Positions 24,921 to 33,622 of a stretch of 64,000 bases of DNA are shown here, piece after piece. Numbering within the stretch: the stretch's first letter is position 1; each line of letters opens with the position of its first letter. Where the stretch lies: positions 62,001-126,000 of the forward strand of contig CAZNXJ010000016.1 of the NCBI GenBank assembly GCA_964577115.1, written 5' to 3'. Made by a program: the position numbers and the translations under genes. Under the pieces are notes generated by a model, which did not search any database, had not been told where the DNA came from, and was given only the letters and a program-made list of their open reading frames with translations. This DNA is from CAZNXJ01 sp964577115 (GTDB taxonomy: Bacteria; Planctomycetota; Planctomycetia; Pirellulales; Pirellulaceae).

Positions 24921-25834
24921 GGGGAGGGGGAGTCTCCTTCGACGATCGTCGCGGCAATTGGGGCCGCTGAGCCTGTGCTGACTGCCGCCAGGCGCTCCAT
25001 TGGCTCCGAAAGCCAGTTCGCTGGTTCGCTCGATGGGGCCGAGCCTTCCACGAAGAGCCGGTAGTAAATGGCACACAGCAGCAAATCGCGGGAGGTGTTC
25101 GGGGGAAGACGCAGCCGATCGATATAGACATCGGCCAGCTGCGAGGCGATCTCCTCGCGGCGCGCCGGCGCGAAGACGCGGCGCCGTTCGACATACGTGG
25201 CGAGCGCCCGCGCACCCGCTCGGCTCACCTGCAAATCCGCGGGCAGCTGCGAGGCCAATTCCGCGACCTGCGGATCGTTGATGCGCACCGTTCCGGTGTA
25301 CCAGTTCCGTTCTTCCACAACGACCATCGTGCCGCACACAATGTCGCCCAGACGCTGAAAGCGGCGGTTGAGCGCCATCGCGAACAGGCCGACGGCGAAC
25401 GTCGGCAGGGCCTGAACGGGAGGACCGCCCAGCGCGGCGAGCGACAACCAGGGAAGGCTGTCGGCCGAGCGAAGGATATTGCGCAGGACGGCCTGAAGCC
25501 CGTTAATTGGGCGGCCATCAGTGGTCAGCACACGGATCCCCATCACGCGCTTTCCCGGCGTCTGGCCATTCATGTACGTTTCGAAGACGCCGCCGTAAAA
25601 CCACTCGAGTAGAAACCAGACGAGGACCAGAGCGGCTAACCACAAGCCCGTCGATAGACTCGCCAGAACGCTCAGCGTGATGGCGACGAGCATGAGCATC
25701 GCGACACGCAACACCAAGTCGATCAAGAACGCATACAGTCGGTGAAAAGGGCCGGCAACGCGGTACTCGAACGCTATGTTTTCCGGAGTGATAATCTCGA
25801 CCGTCGAATCGAGCGCAGCGGCATCGCCGGACAT
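24917..25834 (-). CDS. RDD family membrane protein
   Basis: The 305-residue protein is the first gene of the MoxR/DUF58 operon. The RDD motifs are visible: RLYAFLIDLVLRVA (conserved Arg and Asp in the first membrane helix, residues 32-45), a second and third hydrophobic region (LWLAALVLVWFLLEWFYGG), then the family turn NGQTPGKRVMGIRVLTTDGR and NRRFQRLGDIVCGTMVV. The last 130 residues are soluble and helical. RDD proteins are small membrane proteins, sometimes transporters, with no settled function; they recur in MoxR clusters. ATG 25834 is the first start in frame, and the stop overlaps the spoIIM-like start (ATGA). Confidence 0.87.
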   Translation of the reverse strand: MSGDAAALDSTVEIITPENIAFEYRVAGPFHRLYAFLIDLVLRVAMLMLVAITLSVLASLSTGLWLAALVLVWFLLEWFYGGVFETYMNGQTPGKRVMGIRVLTTDGRPINGLQAVLRNILRSADSLPWLSLAALGGPPVQALPTFAVGLFAMALNRRFQRLGDIVCGTMVVVEERNWYTGTVRINDPQVAELASQLPADLQVSRAGARALATYVERRRVFAPARREEIASQLADVYIDRLRLPPNTSRDLLLCAIYYRLFVEGSAPSSEPANWLSEPMERLAAVSTGSAAPIAATIVEGDSPSP

Positions 25835-26139
25835 AAAGTCCTCTAAGTGCGTTTACAGAGCCGAACCAAGAAGAGAATTGTCGCAGCGCAATAATCCGAG
25901 CGTCGCAAACATTGGCGTCGTCGATCGAGAGGGGCGTCGCCATTCGCGCACCACGCGGCACTGCCGCGGACGATCGACACCGCGACCGGTTCATTATTCG
26001 CCACGCGCCGAGTTGCCGCAAGCGAACCGGCCGAGCGTCAATTCACCACTTCGCCCCTTGTAATGACCGGTCCACGTGCAGTATCAACCTTAGCGGACCA
26101 ACGAGAAACGGCTGATTGGCACCCAAAAGGAACAACATC
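25835..26139. other. Divergent promoter region, MoxR operon and SDR gene
   Basis: These 305 bases lie between the RDD gene (minus) and the SDR gene (plus) and should hold the promoter of the seven-gene MoxR operon. I see no gene, no long hairpin and no confident promoter hexamers. Confidence 0.4.
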
Positions 26140-26871
26140 ATGCGCCTCGAAGGAAAAACCGCGATTGTCACCGGCGGCGGGACCGGTATCGGATGGGGAA
26201 TTGCCAGGGCACTGGCCAGCGAGGGGTGCCGCGTTGCGATCGCAGGACGCCGCGCCGATGTGCTCGAGAAGGCGGCCAGCCAGTGGACCGGCTCGCCGCC
26301 CATCCTCGCGCATCCCTGCGATGTCGCGGATCGGTCGAGCGTCGAGGCGCTGTTTCAGTGGGCGGGCGAGCAGCTCGGTGCCGTGGATATACTCGTGAAC
26401 GCCGCGGGCATGAACATCCGTAATCGGTCGATGAGCGAGATGCGGCCCGAGCAGTGGGATGAGGTGATGGCGGTGAACGCCACCGGCGCCTACAACTGCA
26501 TGTACGCCGTCTTGCCGCAGATGCGCGAGCGACGGGACGGGCAGATTTTCAATATCTCGTCGGTCTCGGGCAAACGTGCCTCGCAGCTCGGCGGCGTCGC
26601 CTACAGCGCTTCAAAATTCGCCATGACCGCGCTCGGTACCTGCGTCGCCAATGAAGAAAACCAGTACAACATTCGCGTCACCAACATCTACCCGGGCGAG
26701 GTGGACACGCCGATTCTGGACGTCCGCCCGAAGCCGGTGACGGCCGAGCAGCGTGCGGTTATTTTGCAGCCCGAGGATGTGGGCCATCTGGTCGTGGGAC
26801 TGGCTACCTTGCCCCCGCGCGCTCACGTGCCCGAAGTCGTCATCAAGCCGACGGTACACGGCTACGCGTAA
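26140..26871 (+). CDS. Short-chain dehydrogenase/reductase
   Basis: The 243-residue protein is a classical SDR: cofactor motif TGGGTGIGWG (residues 12-21), NAAG (NNAG-type), the SSVSG serine, and the catalytic YSASK. The end of the fold, ISPG-type NIYPGEVDTPILD, is also normal. An Arg in IAGRRADV after the second strand suggests NADP(H) preference. Such enzymes reduce or oxidise sugars, acyl chains or polyols; the substrate cannot be read from the sequence. The start is ATG 26140, preceded by AAAGGAA; a TTG at 26116 would add eight residues. It is transcribed alone, convergent with the zinc-ribbon/CBS gene 52 bases on. Confidence 0.92.
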   Translation: MRLEGKTAIVTGGGTGIGWGIARALASEGCRVAIAGRRADVLEKAASQWTGSPPILAHPCDVADRSSVEALFQWAGEQLGAVDILVNAAGMNIRNRSMSEMRPEQWDEVMAVNATGAYNCMYAVLPQMRERRDGQIFNISSVSGKRASQLGGVAYSASKFAMTALGTCVANEENQYNIRVTNIYPGEVDTPILDVRPKPVTAEQRAVILQPEDVGHLVVGLATLPPRAHVPEVVIKPTVHGYA

Positions 26872-26923
26872 ACGGCCCCCGCGGCACTATGCGAGCACGA
26901 CGGCAGGAACCCCGGCGCCGGGC

Positions 26924-27472
26924 TCAGTGCGCCTTGGCCCGATCGAGCCGCTCGGTGAAATAGCGGAGAATGTCGCGCACCGAGATAATCCCGGTCGCTC
27001 GGCCCTGCGCATCGACGATCGGGATATGCCGGTAGCTGCCGACGTCCATCCGCTGGACGGCGAAGGCGATCTTCGCCCCCGCGTCCAGCGTCTGAGGATT
27101 CGGCGTCATGAACTCCGACACAGGCCGCTCGGAGAGCGACGCGTACCGCGAGTTCAGTTTGACCACGGCGTCGCGCTCGGTGAACACGCCAATCGGCTTG
27201 CCGTCTTTGACGATCAGCACGCAGCCGATGGAGTAATCGACCATCATCTTGAGCACTTGCCGGATGGGCATGTTGGCTTCGGCGACGATCGGCGTGCGCG
27301 GATTCAAGGTCGCAACGCGGTCGCGTACGAGGCCTTTTTCGACCGGGTTGGCCAGCGGCGGCGGGTGAAAGGCGGTCAGCGAATGACCGCATTGCTCACA
27401 CGCATCCGAGCCTGGCGTATTGACGTGATCGCAATACGGGCACACCATTCCCGTTCCCCCTTGTCCGCTCAT
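26924..27472 (-). CDS. Zinc-ribbon protein with a CBS domain pair
   Basis: The 182-residue protein has an N-terminal zinc ribbon (CPYCDHVNTPGSDACEQCG, residues 11-29) and a Bateman module of two CBS domains (about residues 55-110 and 120-178), seen in IRQVLKMMVDYSIGCVLIVK, PIGVFTERDAVVKL and HIPIVDAQGRATGIISVRDI. CBS pairs bind adenine nucleotides or NAD and report energy state. It is the last gene of the cluster CBS - korA - korB - this gene, 114 bases after korB. It resembles the CBS-only protein at the other end of the cluster, so both may regulate the Kor enzyme or depend on the same ligand; this is inferred from position. Confidence 0.88.
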   Translation of the reverse strand: MSGQGGTGMVCPYCDHVNTPGSDACEQCGHSLTAFHPPPLANPVEKGLVRDRVATLNPRTPIVAEANMPIRQVLKMMVDYSIGCVLIVKDGKPIGVFTERDAVVKLNSRYASLSERPVSEFMTPNPQTLDAGAKIAFAVQRMDVGSYRHIPIVDAQGRATGIISVRDILRYFTERLDRAKAH

Positions 27473-27586
27473 GGCTGCGATTCCATTGATGACTCGGTTC
27501 GCATTTCGCCGGAGACCGGCTCGCCCGATGGCGTCCGTGGATGCGAGGCCCCGCGCGGGCCAACATCCGCGTGGAGTACGCGAACG

Positions 27587-28603
27587 TCAGGAAACGACCC
27601 AGGTATCTCCCGAGTTGAATAGCGCTTCGAGATCCCCGTTGCCGCGTGCTTCGCGGGCCTTGTCGACCTGTTCATTGATCAGCACGTCGTAGCGCGGGGC
27701 ATCGACGGCGCGGAACACGCCGATCGGTTCGGGGAACTCGGGGTATCGCATGCGGCTGAGCAGGTACGCGAGCGTCGGCTCGGGAGCGCGCTCGTCGTGG
27801 AACAGCAAGTCGTCCTCGGTGATTCCCTTCCCTAGCTCGACCACTTCCGGCTCCATGCCGTTCAGGCGGATCCCCTTGTCGCGGTTTTTGCCGAAGATCA
27901 GCGGCTTGCCGTGTTCCAATTCGACGATCGTGTCGGCCTTGGTTTCGCGGTCGGTCGCGTAGCTCCAGGCCCCGTCATTGAACACGTTGCAGTTCTGATA
28001 GACCTCGACGAACGACGTTCCCTTGTGCTCGGCCGCGCGCCGCAGCACCTCACCGAGGTGCTTGATGTGAACGTCGATCGAGCGGGCGACGAAGGTGGCT
28101 TCGCAGCCAATCGCGATCGAGAGCGGCCGCAAGGGATTGTCGATCACGCCCATTGGCGTGCTCTTGGTAATCTTGCCGAACTCGGAGGTCGGCGAGTATT
28201 GACCTTTGGTCAGGCCATAAATGCGGTTGTTGAACAGCACGATGTTGATGTCGACGTTTCGCCGGATCGCGTGCATCAGGTGGTTGCCGCCGATGCTCAG
28301 CCCGTCGCCATCGCCCGTGATCACCCAGACCTGGAGGTCCGGACGGACGCTCTTGAGCCCCGTCGCGAATGCGGGGGCTCGGCCGTGGATGCTGTGCATC
28401 CCGTACGTGTTCATGTAGTAGGGGAAACGGCTCGAGCAGCCGATGCCCGAGATGAACACAATCTTTTCACGGGGCACGCCCAGCTGGGGAAGCATCTTCT
28501 TCATCTGGGCGAGAATCGAATAGTCGCCGCAGCCGGGGCACCAACGTACGTCCTGGTCGCTCGCGAAGTCGGCCGGGGTCAGAACTGGAAGGTCAGTACT
28601 CAT
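27587..28603 (-). CDS. korB: 2-oxoacid:ferredoxin oxidoreductase, beta subunit
   Basis: The 338-residue subunit carries the thiamine diphosphate site: RWCPGCGDYSILAQMKKML near the N-terminus, GIGCSSRFPYYMNTYGMHSI, and the Mg-TPP motif VITGDGDGLSIGGNHLMHAI followed by VLFNNRIYGLTKGQYSPTSE. The enzyme decarboxylates 2-oxoglutarate (or another 2-oxoacid) with CoA and reduces ferredoxin. The YGLTKGQ.SPTS wording is that of two-subunit KorAB enzymes; there is no delta ferredoxin domain in the cluster. The C-terminal 60 residues are of the KorB type. It follows korA by 102 bases on the same strand. It is probably the oxidative-TCA enzyme of this organism, replacing the lipoyl 2-oxoglutarate dehydrogenase, though that is inference. 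Confidence 0.94.
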   Translation of the reverse strand: MSTDLPVLTPADFASDQDVRWCPGCGDYSILAQMKKMLPQLGVPREKIVFISGIGCSSRFPYYMNTYGMHSIHGRAPAFATGLKSVRPDLQVWVITGDGDGLSIGGNHLMHAIRRNVDINIVLFNNRIYGLTKGQYSPTSEFGKITKSTPMGVIDNPLRPLSIAIGCEATFVARSIDVHIKHLGEVLRRAAEHKGTSFVEVYQNCNVFNDGAWSYATDRETKADTIVELEHGKPLIFGKNRDKGIRLNGMEPEVVELGKGITEDDLLFHDERAPEPTLAYLLSRMRYPEFPEPIGVFRAVDAPRYDVLINEQVDKAREARGNGDLEALFNSGDTWVVS

Positions 28604-28705
28604 TGTCGTCGCTCTGTGTTGATTTCGCGTTGAGTGAAGGGGGCCGAGAAAAGGAACGGCGGCCGGCGGCGGGCCGCGCCAACGCGCGGCCCGGCGACCG
28701 TCAGG

Positions 28706-30586
28706 TTAGGCGCGCGGCTCGCGAAGGTACTGTTCAATCGCGTCGACCAGTTCGGCCACATCGAAGGGCCGGCCCTTGATCTTGTTGTAGCCGCGCGTCG
28801 GGCGGACGTACTTGGCTTGGATCAGCGTGCGCAGCTGGCCCATGTTCAGTTCGGGAATGAGCACCTTCTCGTACGAGTTCAACAGGTCGCCCAGGTTCCG
28901 GGGGAACGGGTTGAGGTAGCGCAGGTGCGCGTGAGCGACCGAGTGTCCTGCACGCTGGCACCGTTCGACGGCCGTCACGCACGCGCCATAGGTGCCACCC
29001 CAGGACAGCACGAGCAGATCGCCGCTTTCGGGGCCGTGGACCGTTTGCAGCGGAATGTCGTTGGCGATGCCATCCACTTTTTGCTGGCGGAGCTTCACCA
29101 TCTTCTGGTGGTTGTCCGGATCGTAGCTGACGTTGCCCGTCAGGTCCTGCTTTTCGAGCCCGCCGATACGGTGCATCAGCTTGGGCGTACCGGGCAGCGC
29201 CCAGGGCCGCGCCAGCCGCTCGTTCCGTGCATACGGGAGGAACGCTTCACCATTCGACGGCGCGGTGGGATGCGTGATTTCGACCTTCGGGAGATCCGAC
29301 AGATTCGGAATGCGCCACGGCTCGGCCCCGTTGGCAATGTAGCCGTCCGACAGCAGCAGGACGGGCGTCATGTACTGAGCCGCGATGCGCCAGGCTTCCT
29401 GAGCCACGTCGAAGCAGTCGCTTGGGCTGCGGCACGCGATCACCGGGATCGGGCACTCGCCGTTGCGGCCGAACACGGCTTGGAACAGGTCGGCCTGCTC
29501 GGTCTTCGTCGGTAACCCCGTGCTGGGACCGCCGCGCTGGACGTTGACGATGACCAGCGGCAGTTCGAGCATCACGGCCAGGCCCATCGCTTCGCTCTTC
29601 AGCGCGATACCGGGGCCGCTGGACGTTGTGAGGGCCATCGCACCGCCGAACGACGCGCCGATGGCGGCGCAGATCGCGGCGATTTCGTCCTCGGCCTGGA
29701 ACGTCCGCACGCCGAAATTCTTGAACTTGCTCAGCTCGTGCAGAATGTCGCTCGCCGGTGTAATCGGGTAGGAACCGAGGAACAGCTCTTTGTTGCTCTG
29801 CCGTGCCGCCGTCATCAACCCCCAGGCCAGCGCCTGGTTGCCCATCACGTTCTTGTAGCGCCCCGGCGGCAGCTTCGCCGGATCGACCTGGTACTGGCTG
29901 ACGAACGCCTCGGTTGTCTCGCCGTAATTCCACCCGGCACGGAGAGCCCGTTCGTTGGCCTGAGCGATCTCGGGCTTGTTGCCGAACTTGTCCTGAATGA
30001 AACGCAGCGTGGCGTCGAGATCGCGGCCGTAGAGCCAGAAGATGAGCCCCATCGCAAAGAAGTTCTTGCAGCGATCGGCCAGCTTGACCGAAATGTCAAG
30101 CGACTCGACGGCCTTGCGCGTCATCGTCGTCATGGGGACCTTGATGACGCGGTAGGGGTCGAGCGATCCGTCTTCGAGCGGGTTGGATTTCAGGTCGGCG
30201 ATGCGCAGGTCTTTGTCTTCGAAACCGTCGCTGTTGACGATCAGGATCCCGCCCCGTTTTAGGTCGCCGAGGTTCGTGACGAGCGCGGCGGGGTTCATCA
30301 CCACCAGCGCGTCGAGCTGATCGCCTGGCGTGTAGATCTCTTGCGACGCAAATTGCACCTGGAAGCCGCTCACCCCGGCGCGCGTTCCACGCGGCGCGCG
30401 GATTTCGGCCGGGAAGTCGGGAAACGTGGCGACGTCGTTACCCGCTAGCGCCGACGTATTTGTCAGTTGGCTTCCAATGAGCTGCATGCCGTCGCCGGAA
30501 TCGCCCGCCAGGCGCACGGTGGCCGATTCGACGATTTCGACATGCTTGGCCGTCTTCGAGGGAGTCTCGTGAGTAGATATCGACAT
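28706..30586 (-). CDS. korA: 2-oxoacid:ferredoxin oxidoreductase, fused gamma-alpha subunit
   Basis: The 626-residue protein has an N-terminal gamma domain (about residues 20-205; VRLAGDSGDGMQLIGSQL, FPAEIRAPRGTRAGVSGFQV) and a C-terminal alpha/pyrimidine-binding domain (about 240-620; GNQALAWGLMTAARQ, YPITPASDILHELSKF, FQAEDEIAAICAAIGASFGG, TSSGPGIALKSEAMGLAVML, QRGGPSTGLPTKTEQADLFQ). The order gamma-alpha in one chain is that of two-subunit KorAB. It binds CoA and, with KorB, thiamine diphosphate. The gene is preceded by a CBS-domain gene (97 bases) and followed by korB (102 bases). No ferredoxin gene is in the cluster, so the electron acceptor is encoded elsewhere. Confidence 0.95.
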   Translation of the reverse strand: MSISTHETPSKTAKHVEIVESATVRLAGDSGDGMQLIGSQLTNTSALAGNDVATFPDFPAEIRAPRGTRAGVSGFQVQFASQEIYTPGDQLDALVVMNPAALVTNLGDLKRGGILIVNSDGFEDKDLRIADLKSNPLEDGSLDPYRVIKVPMTTMTRKAVESLDISVKLADRCKNFFAMGLIFWLYGRDLDATLRFIQDKFGNKPEIAQANERALRAGWNYGETTEAFVSQYQVDPAKLPPGRYKNVMGNQALAWGLMTAARQSNKELFLGSYPITPASDILHELSKFKNFGVRTFQAEDEIAAICAAIGASFGGAMALTTSSGPGIALKSEAMGLAVMLELPLVIVNVQRGGPSTGLPTKTEQADLFQAVFGRNGECPIPVIACRSPSDCFDVAQEAWRIAAQYMTPVLLLSDGYIANGAEPWRIPNLSDLPKVEITHPTAPSNGEAFLPYARNERLARPWALPGTPKLMHRIGGLEKQDLTGNVSYDPDNHQKMVKLRQQKVDGIANDIPLQTVHGPESGDLLVLSWGGTYGACVTAVERCQRAGHSVAHAHLRYLNPFPRNLGDLLNSYEKVLIPELNMGQLRTLIQAKYVRPTRGYNKIKGRPFDVAELVDAIEQYLREPRA

Positions 30587-30683
30587 GATTAACTCGTGCG
30601 GGGATCAATGACCGAGAGAATCTGCGCGTCCTCAATGATTATTGAGGTCCCGCAGAAGGAAGCAAATTCGAGGGGTGGAGAGC

Positions 30684-31148
30684 TCACGCCCCTTCGCGCT
30701 CTTGCATCGCGTGATGCGGATCAGGTGGGAGGTTGTAGATGACGCTCGGGAAGTGTTCGACGAAGTAGTGCAGAATCCCCGAGACATTCAGCACACCGAT
30801 AGGCTGGTCTTGCTGGTCGACGACGGGCAATCGGCGGTACCCGCCGGCCGACATTTTGTGGATCGCCTCCGAGACGCTCGCGCCTTCGCGCACCGTCACG
30901 GGCTGGCGGATCATCACGTCTTCAACAAACCGCTCCAGGTTGTCCCCGGCCGCCATCAACCGCAGCGCATCACGCTCGGTAAAGATGCCGACCAGCTTGC
31001 CTTCCCGGCAGATGAGAACACATCCGCGGCTGCGCGCCCGCAGCAGTTCCAGCACCTCGCGGATGCTCGTGTCCGGCGCGACGCATAGAGGGTCCGCCGA
31101 ATAGACTTGGGCGATGGTTTCCGTCTCGAGATCAAGTCGGAAGTCCAA
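30684..31148 (-). CDS. CBS domain pair protein
   Basis: The 154-residue protein is almost wholly a two-CBS Bateman module: VYSADPLCVAPDTSIREVLE, GCVLICREGKLVGIFTERDA, VTVREGASVSEAIHKMSAGG, YRRLPVVDQQDQPIGVLNVS. The only start in a good position is the TTG at 31146-31148; no ATG occurs before the first CBS strand. It is the first gene of the Kor cluster and lacks the zinc ribbon present on its relative at 26924-27472. CBS pairs usually bind AMP, ADP, ATP or related nucleotides, so a role in adjusting KorAB to energy charge is a reasonable, unproven, idea. Confidence 0.88.
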   Translation of the reverse strand: MDFRLDLETETIAQVYSADPLCVAPDTSIREVLELLRARSRGCVLICREGKLVGIFTERDALRLMAAGDNLERFVEDVMIRQPVTVREGASVSEAIHKMSAGGYRRLPVVDQQDQPIGVLNVSGILHYFVEHFPSVIYNLPPDPHHAMQEREGA

Positions 31149-31533
31149 GGTGCGTGATCCTTGTCCTGATGCTTCCGTGCCGCCGGCGTCGAACTACCAG
31201 CGGCCGCGAAGCGGTAGGCGGATTTACCGGACAGGGGAAACGAGCTGAGCCACCCAGGGGCGCCCGGTCCGACCCGTCGATCATCGCTCGTCCCCGTCGC
31301 CGGATCTTCTAGCAATTTACCATGCCGCGATCTTTATGGAAATGCGGATAAAAAGATCCAGAGTGATTCTGCGTGATTTGACGAGCGGTGCGGGGTCGCC
31401 CAGCCAGCCGGGGCGCGGGCGGCGACCGGCGCGCTCGCACTGCCCGTTCTCGCTACGCCACGCGATGCCGTGTACCTACTATTCCTCGCCGAGCCCGCGT
31501 TCCGAGCTTTATCAATTCGCGTTCAAATCGCGA
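31149..31533. other. Intergenic region upstream of the Kor cluster
   Basis: These 385 bases lie between two minus-strand genes and probably contain the promoter of the CBS-korA-korB-CBS cluster. An AT-rich pocket at about 31312-31355 stands out from the GC-rich surroundings and is the likeliest promoter zone, but no hexamer pair is convincing. No gene is seen. Confidence 0.4.
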
Positions 31534-32385
31534 TCAAAAGTCGTCGGGTAGCTCTGGCGGCGCGTTGGGACGCTGATATAGCTTGGGCAGATCAATGGCC
31601 CCTTTGCGCTGTTCTTCTTCCAGGAACTTCATCCGCGTTTCCAGCCGCTCCATGCGCCGCAATAGCTGCGGGAGCAGAACCGGCGTCTGATCGACCGGTT
31701 CGACACGCGGCACCTGGGGATAGCCGAGCTGCCGTTGCAGGGCGGCGAACAGATACAGCGGATCCTTACGCCGGTTCGCCCAGGCGATCTTGCCTTCCTT
31801 CACGCCGAAGAGAATCGGCTTGTCCACGCTGTCCGTGCGGCCCGCGGCCTGCTGCCGCGTGACGTAATATTCGCTGCGCACATAGACCAGGTCGGCAAAA
31901 TCGACAAACCCGATCTGGCGGCGGACCGTCAGAATCCACTCGCGCCAGTCCGGTCCAAAAAACGGATCTTCGGACATGGCGAGCAGCCCGCGATCGTAGC
32001 TGAGCCGATTGCGGGCGAGGCATTCGAATTGAAATAGAAACAGGCCCTGCGGCGTGGCTCCGGAAGCTCGGTACTGGGCTTCGGCCCGCAGCACCTGTAC
32101 CGCCACGCGCATATCGAACCGCCCACGCTCGTCCTCGGCGGCGGCCATGATATACGTCTGAAAGGGCGCGAAATAATGCTTCAGCCGCGCCATCGCGGGA
32201 TGGATATTTCCCGAGTGGCGTAATTCCGAGAGCATGTAATCGAGCGCCATGGGGAGCTTCGTTGTCGCGAGCACCTCCTGGCGCGCCTGTTCTAGCACCT
32301 CTTGCAACGGAACGCTCTGCGGGAGCCGCTCGTGCATCATCCCGAAGACGTAGGCCTGTTCGATATATTCTTCGCGATCAAGCAT
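31534..32385 (-). CDS. Conserved hypothetical protein
   Basis: The 283-residue protein starts at ATG 32385 (MLDREEYIEQAYVFGMMHER) and has no signal peptide or membrane segment. It is rich in aromatic residues and helices (LKHYFAPFQTYIMAAAEDER, SYDRGLLAMSEDPFFGPDWR), and the C-terminal 60 residues include a short coiled-coil stretch, RRMERLETRMKFLEEEQRKG. The wording YVTRQQ and LFGVKEGKIAWANRRKDPLY suggests a binding or assembly protein rather than an enzyme, but I recognise no family with a known function. I believe homologues are restricted to planctomycetes. It sits 55 bases downstream of the esterase gene and 385 bases before the Kor cluster, and could be cotranscribed with the esterase gene. 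Confidence 0.8.
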   Translation of the reverse strand: MLDREEYIEQAYVFGMMHERLPQSVPLQEVLEQARQEVLATTKLPMALDYMLSELRHSGNIHPAMARLKHYFAPFQTYIMAAAEDERGRFDMRVAVQVLRAEAQYRASGATPQGLFLFQFECLARNRLSYDRGLLAMSEDPFFGPDWREWILTVRRQIGFVDFADLVYVRSEYYVTRQQAAGRTDSVDKPILFGVKEGKIAWANRRKDPLYLFAALQRQLGYPQVPRVEPVDQTPVLLPQLLRRMERLETRMKFLEEEQRKGAIDLPKLYQRPNAPPELPDDF

Positions 32386-32440
32386 GCGGCGGCGCCAGCC
32401 CTCTGGGTTAGAACCCTAAATCATGCGGGGTCGTTTGCGG

Positions 32441-33352
32441 TTAGGGTGCGTTCGGGACGAGCGCTTCGTTGGCAGGAATCAGCGATGCCGGACGAGCGCG
32501 CTCGCGCGCCGGCCGGAGAACGCGGTCGAGAAACTCGACGGCGCGGTGCGGCGCTGACGGATCGAGAAACGCGGCCAGGTGTCCCATGGCTGGCCGCTCG
32601 ACCAATTCGCTCGCAACGCCAAGCTCGCTCAGGCGTTCATGCAAGCGCCGCGCCGAGTCGATGGGGACGAGCAAGTCGGTTGTCCCGTGATACAGGAATA
32701 CGGGTGGGTCATTCGCCGAAGCATAGTTCAAGGGTGAGGCGACTTCATACGCTTCGGGGCGATCTCCCCGCGTGCCGCCGAAGACGCCGACGAGCGACGG
32801 GTTGCGCGGATGCAGCCATTCGAAATCACACGGCGTGCCTCCGGCCACAATCGCCTGCACCGGCTCGATCGCTTGATCCGGTGTGACGCCTTCCGGGCAG
32901 AGCCCCAGCATGCAGGCGAGCTGCGCGCCGGCCGAATAGCCATAGACGGCGATGCGCTGTGGATCCAGCTTCAGTTCGGCGGCGTTCGCTCGCATCCATT
33001 CCAGCGCCTCGCGGCAGTCCAGCAATTGGGCAGGGTAACGGTAGCGCGGAGCCAATCGGTAGTCGATCGAGACGACGACGTAGCCCGCGCGAGCGACTGT
33101 ATTGGCGTGGAGCAACATGTTGAACCGCGATCCATACATCCAGCTGCCGCCGTGGATCATGAGCACACCTGGAGCCCGCTCGACCCCGCGCGGCAGATAA
33201 ATGTCCGCTCGCAGCTTCTGGCCGTCCTGTTCGGCGTACACCACACCGAACCGCCGCTCGACCTCCGCATCCTCCGCGGCGACGGCGGCCGTAGTGGCCA
33301 GCAGAGCCATCAGCAGAGCACCGATGGCCTTCGCCCATGTACCTCGCGTCAT
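32441..33352 (-). CDS. Secreted alpha/beta hydrolase (esterase/lipase, BD-FAE type)
   Basis: The 303-residue protein begins at ATG 33352 with a signal peptide (about residues 1-26, ending ATTAAVAAED); the same frame is open far upstream but only as antisense of ribBA. The hydrolase signature is complete: MIHGGSWMYGS oxyanion loop, nucleophile elbow VYGYSAGAQLA, an acid near TTDLLVPIDSA, and the terminal His in MGHLAAFLDP. The IDYRLAPRYRYPAQLLDCREALEW stretch (here IDYRLAPRYRYPAQ then LLDCREALEW) is typical of the BD-FAE/HSL-like carboxylesterases that clip acetyl or feruloyl groups from plant polysaccharides or small esters. It probably acts outside the cytoplasm. It is divergent from ribBA across 270 bases. 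Confidence 0.88.
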   Translation of the reverse strand: MTRGTWAKAIGALLMALLATTAAVAAEDAEVERRFGVVYAEQDGQKLRADIYLPRGVERAPGVLMIHGGSWMYGSRFNMLLHANTVARAGYVVVSIDYRLAPRYRYPAQLLDCREALEWMRANAAELKLDPQRIAVYGYSAGAQLACMLGLCPEGVTPDQAIEPVQAIVAGGTPCDFEWLHPRNPSLVGVFGGTRGDRPEAYEVASPLNYASANDPPVFLYHGTTDLLVPIDSARRLHERLSELGVASELVERPAMGHLAAFLDPSAPHRAVEFLDRVLRPARERARPASLIPANEALVPNAP

Positions 33353-33622
33353 CCAGTTTCTCCCGGGGCGGCGATCGCCCGAACGGCCCGGCGAAAGCCG
33401 GCCCACGCCTATACTAGCGCTAGGCGCGTATGATACTCTCGACAGAGCGACCCTCAAAAGATCGCTTTGCCACGTGTCGCACGCCGCCGTTCGGCTCCGG
33501 AGACGGGTTTGGGCGTGCGGAGCGAGCGATGTCCGGCTCGCCATGGGGGTGGCAGTACGGTGACTGCCCCATTCTACGGCTGCCGCGTTTCCGGAGTACT
33601 GATAGCCCGAGGCATTTCCATT

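Noticed and set aside
28634..29515. A 293-residue plus-strand reading frame
   Set aside because: Antisense shadow of korA, rich in Arg, His and Gln, with no recognisable domain.
33353..33622. Possible FMN riboswitch upstream of ribBA
   Set aside because: The conserved RFN elements (AGGG near the start and GGGTGAAATTCCC) are not present. A 10-bp palindrome CTAGCGCTAG at 33414-33423 is present but not part of such a fold.
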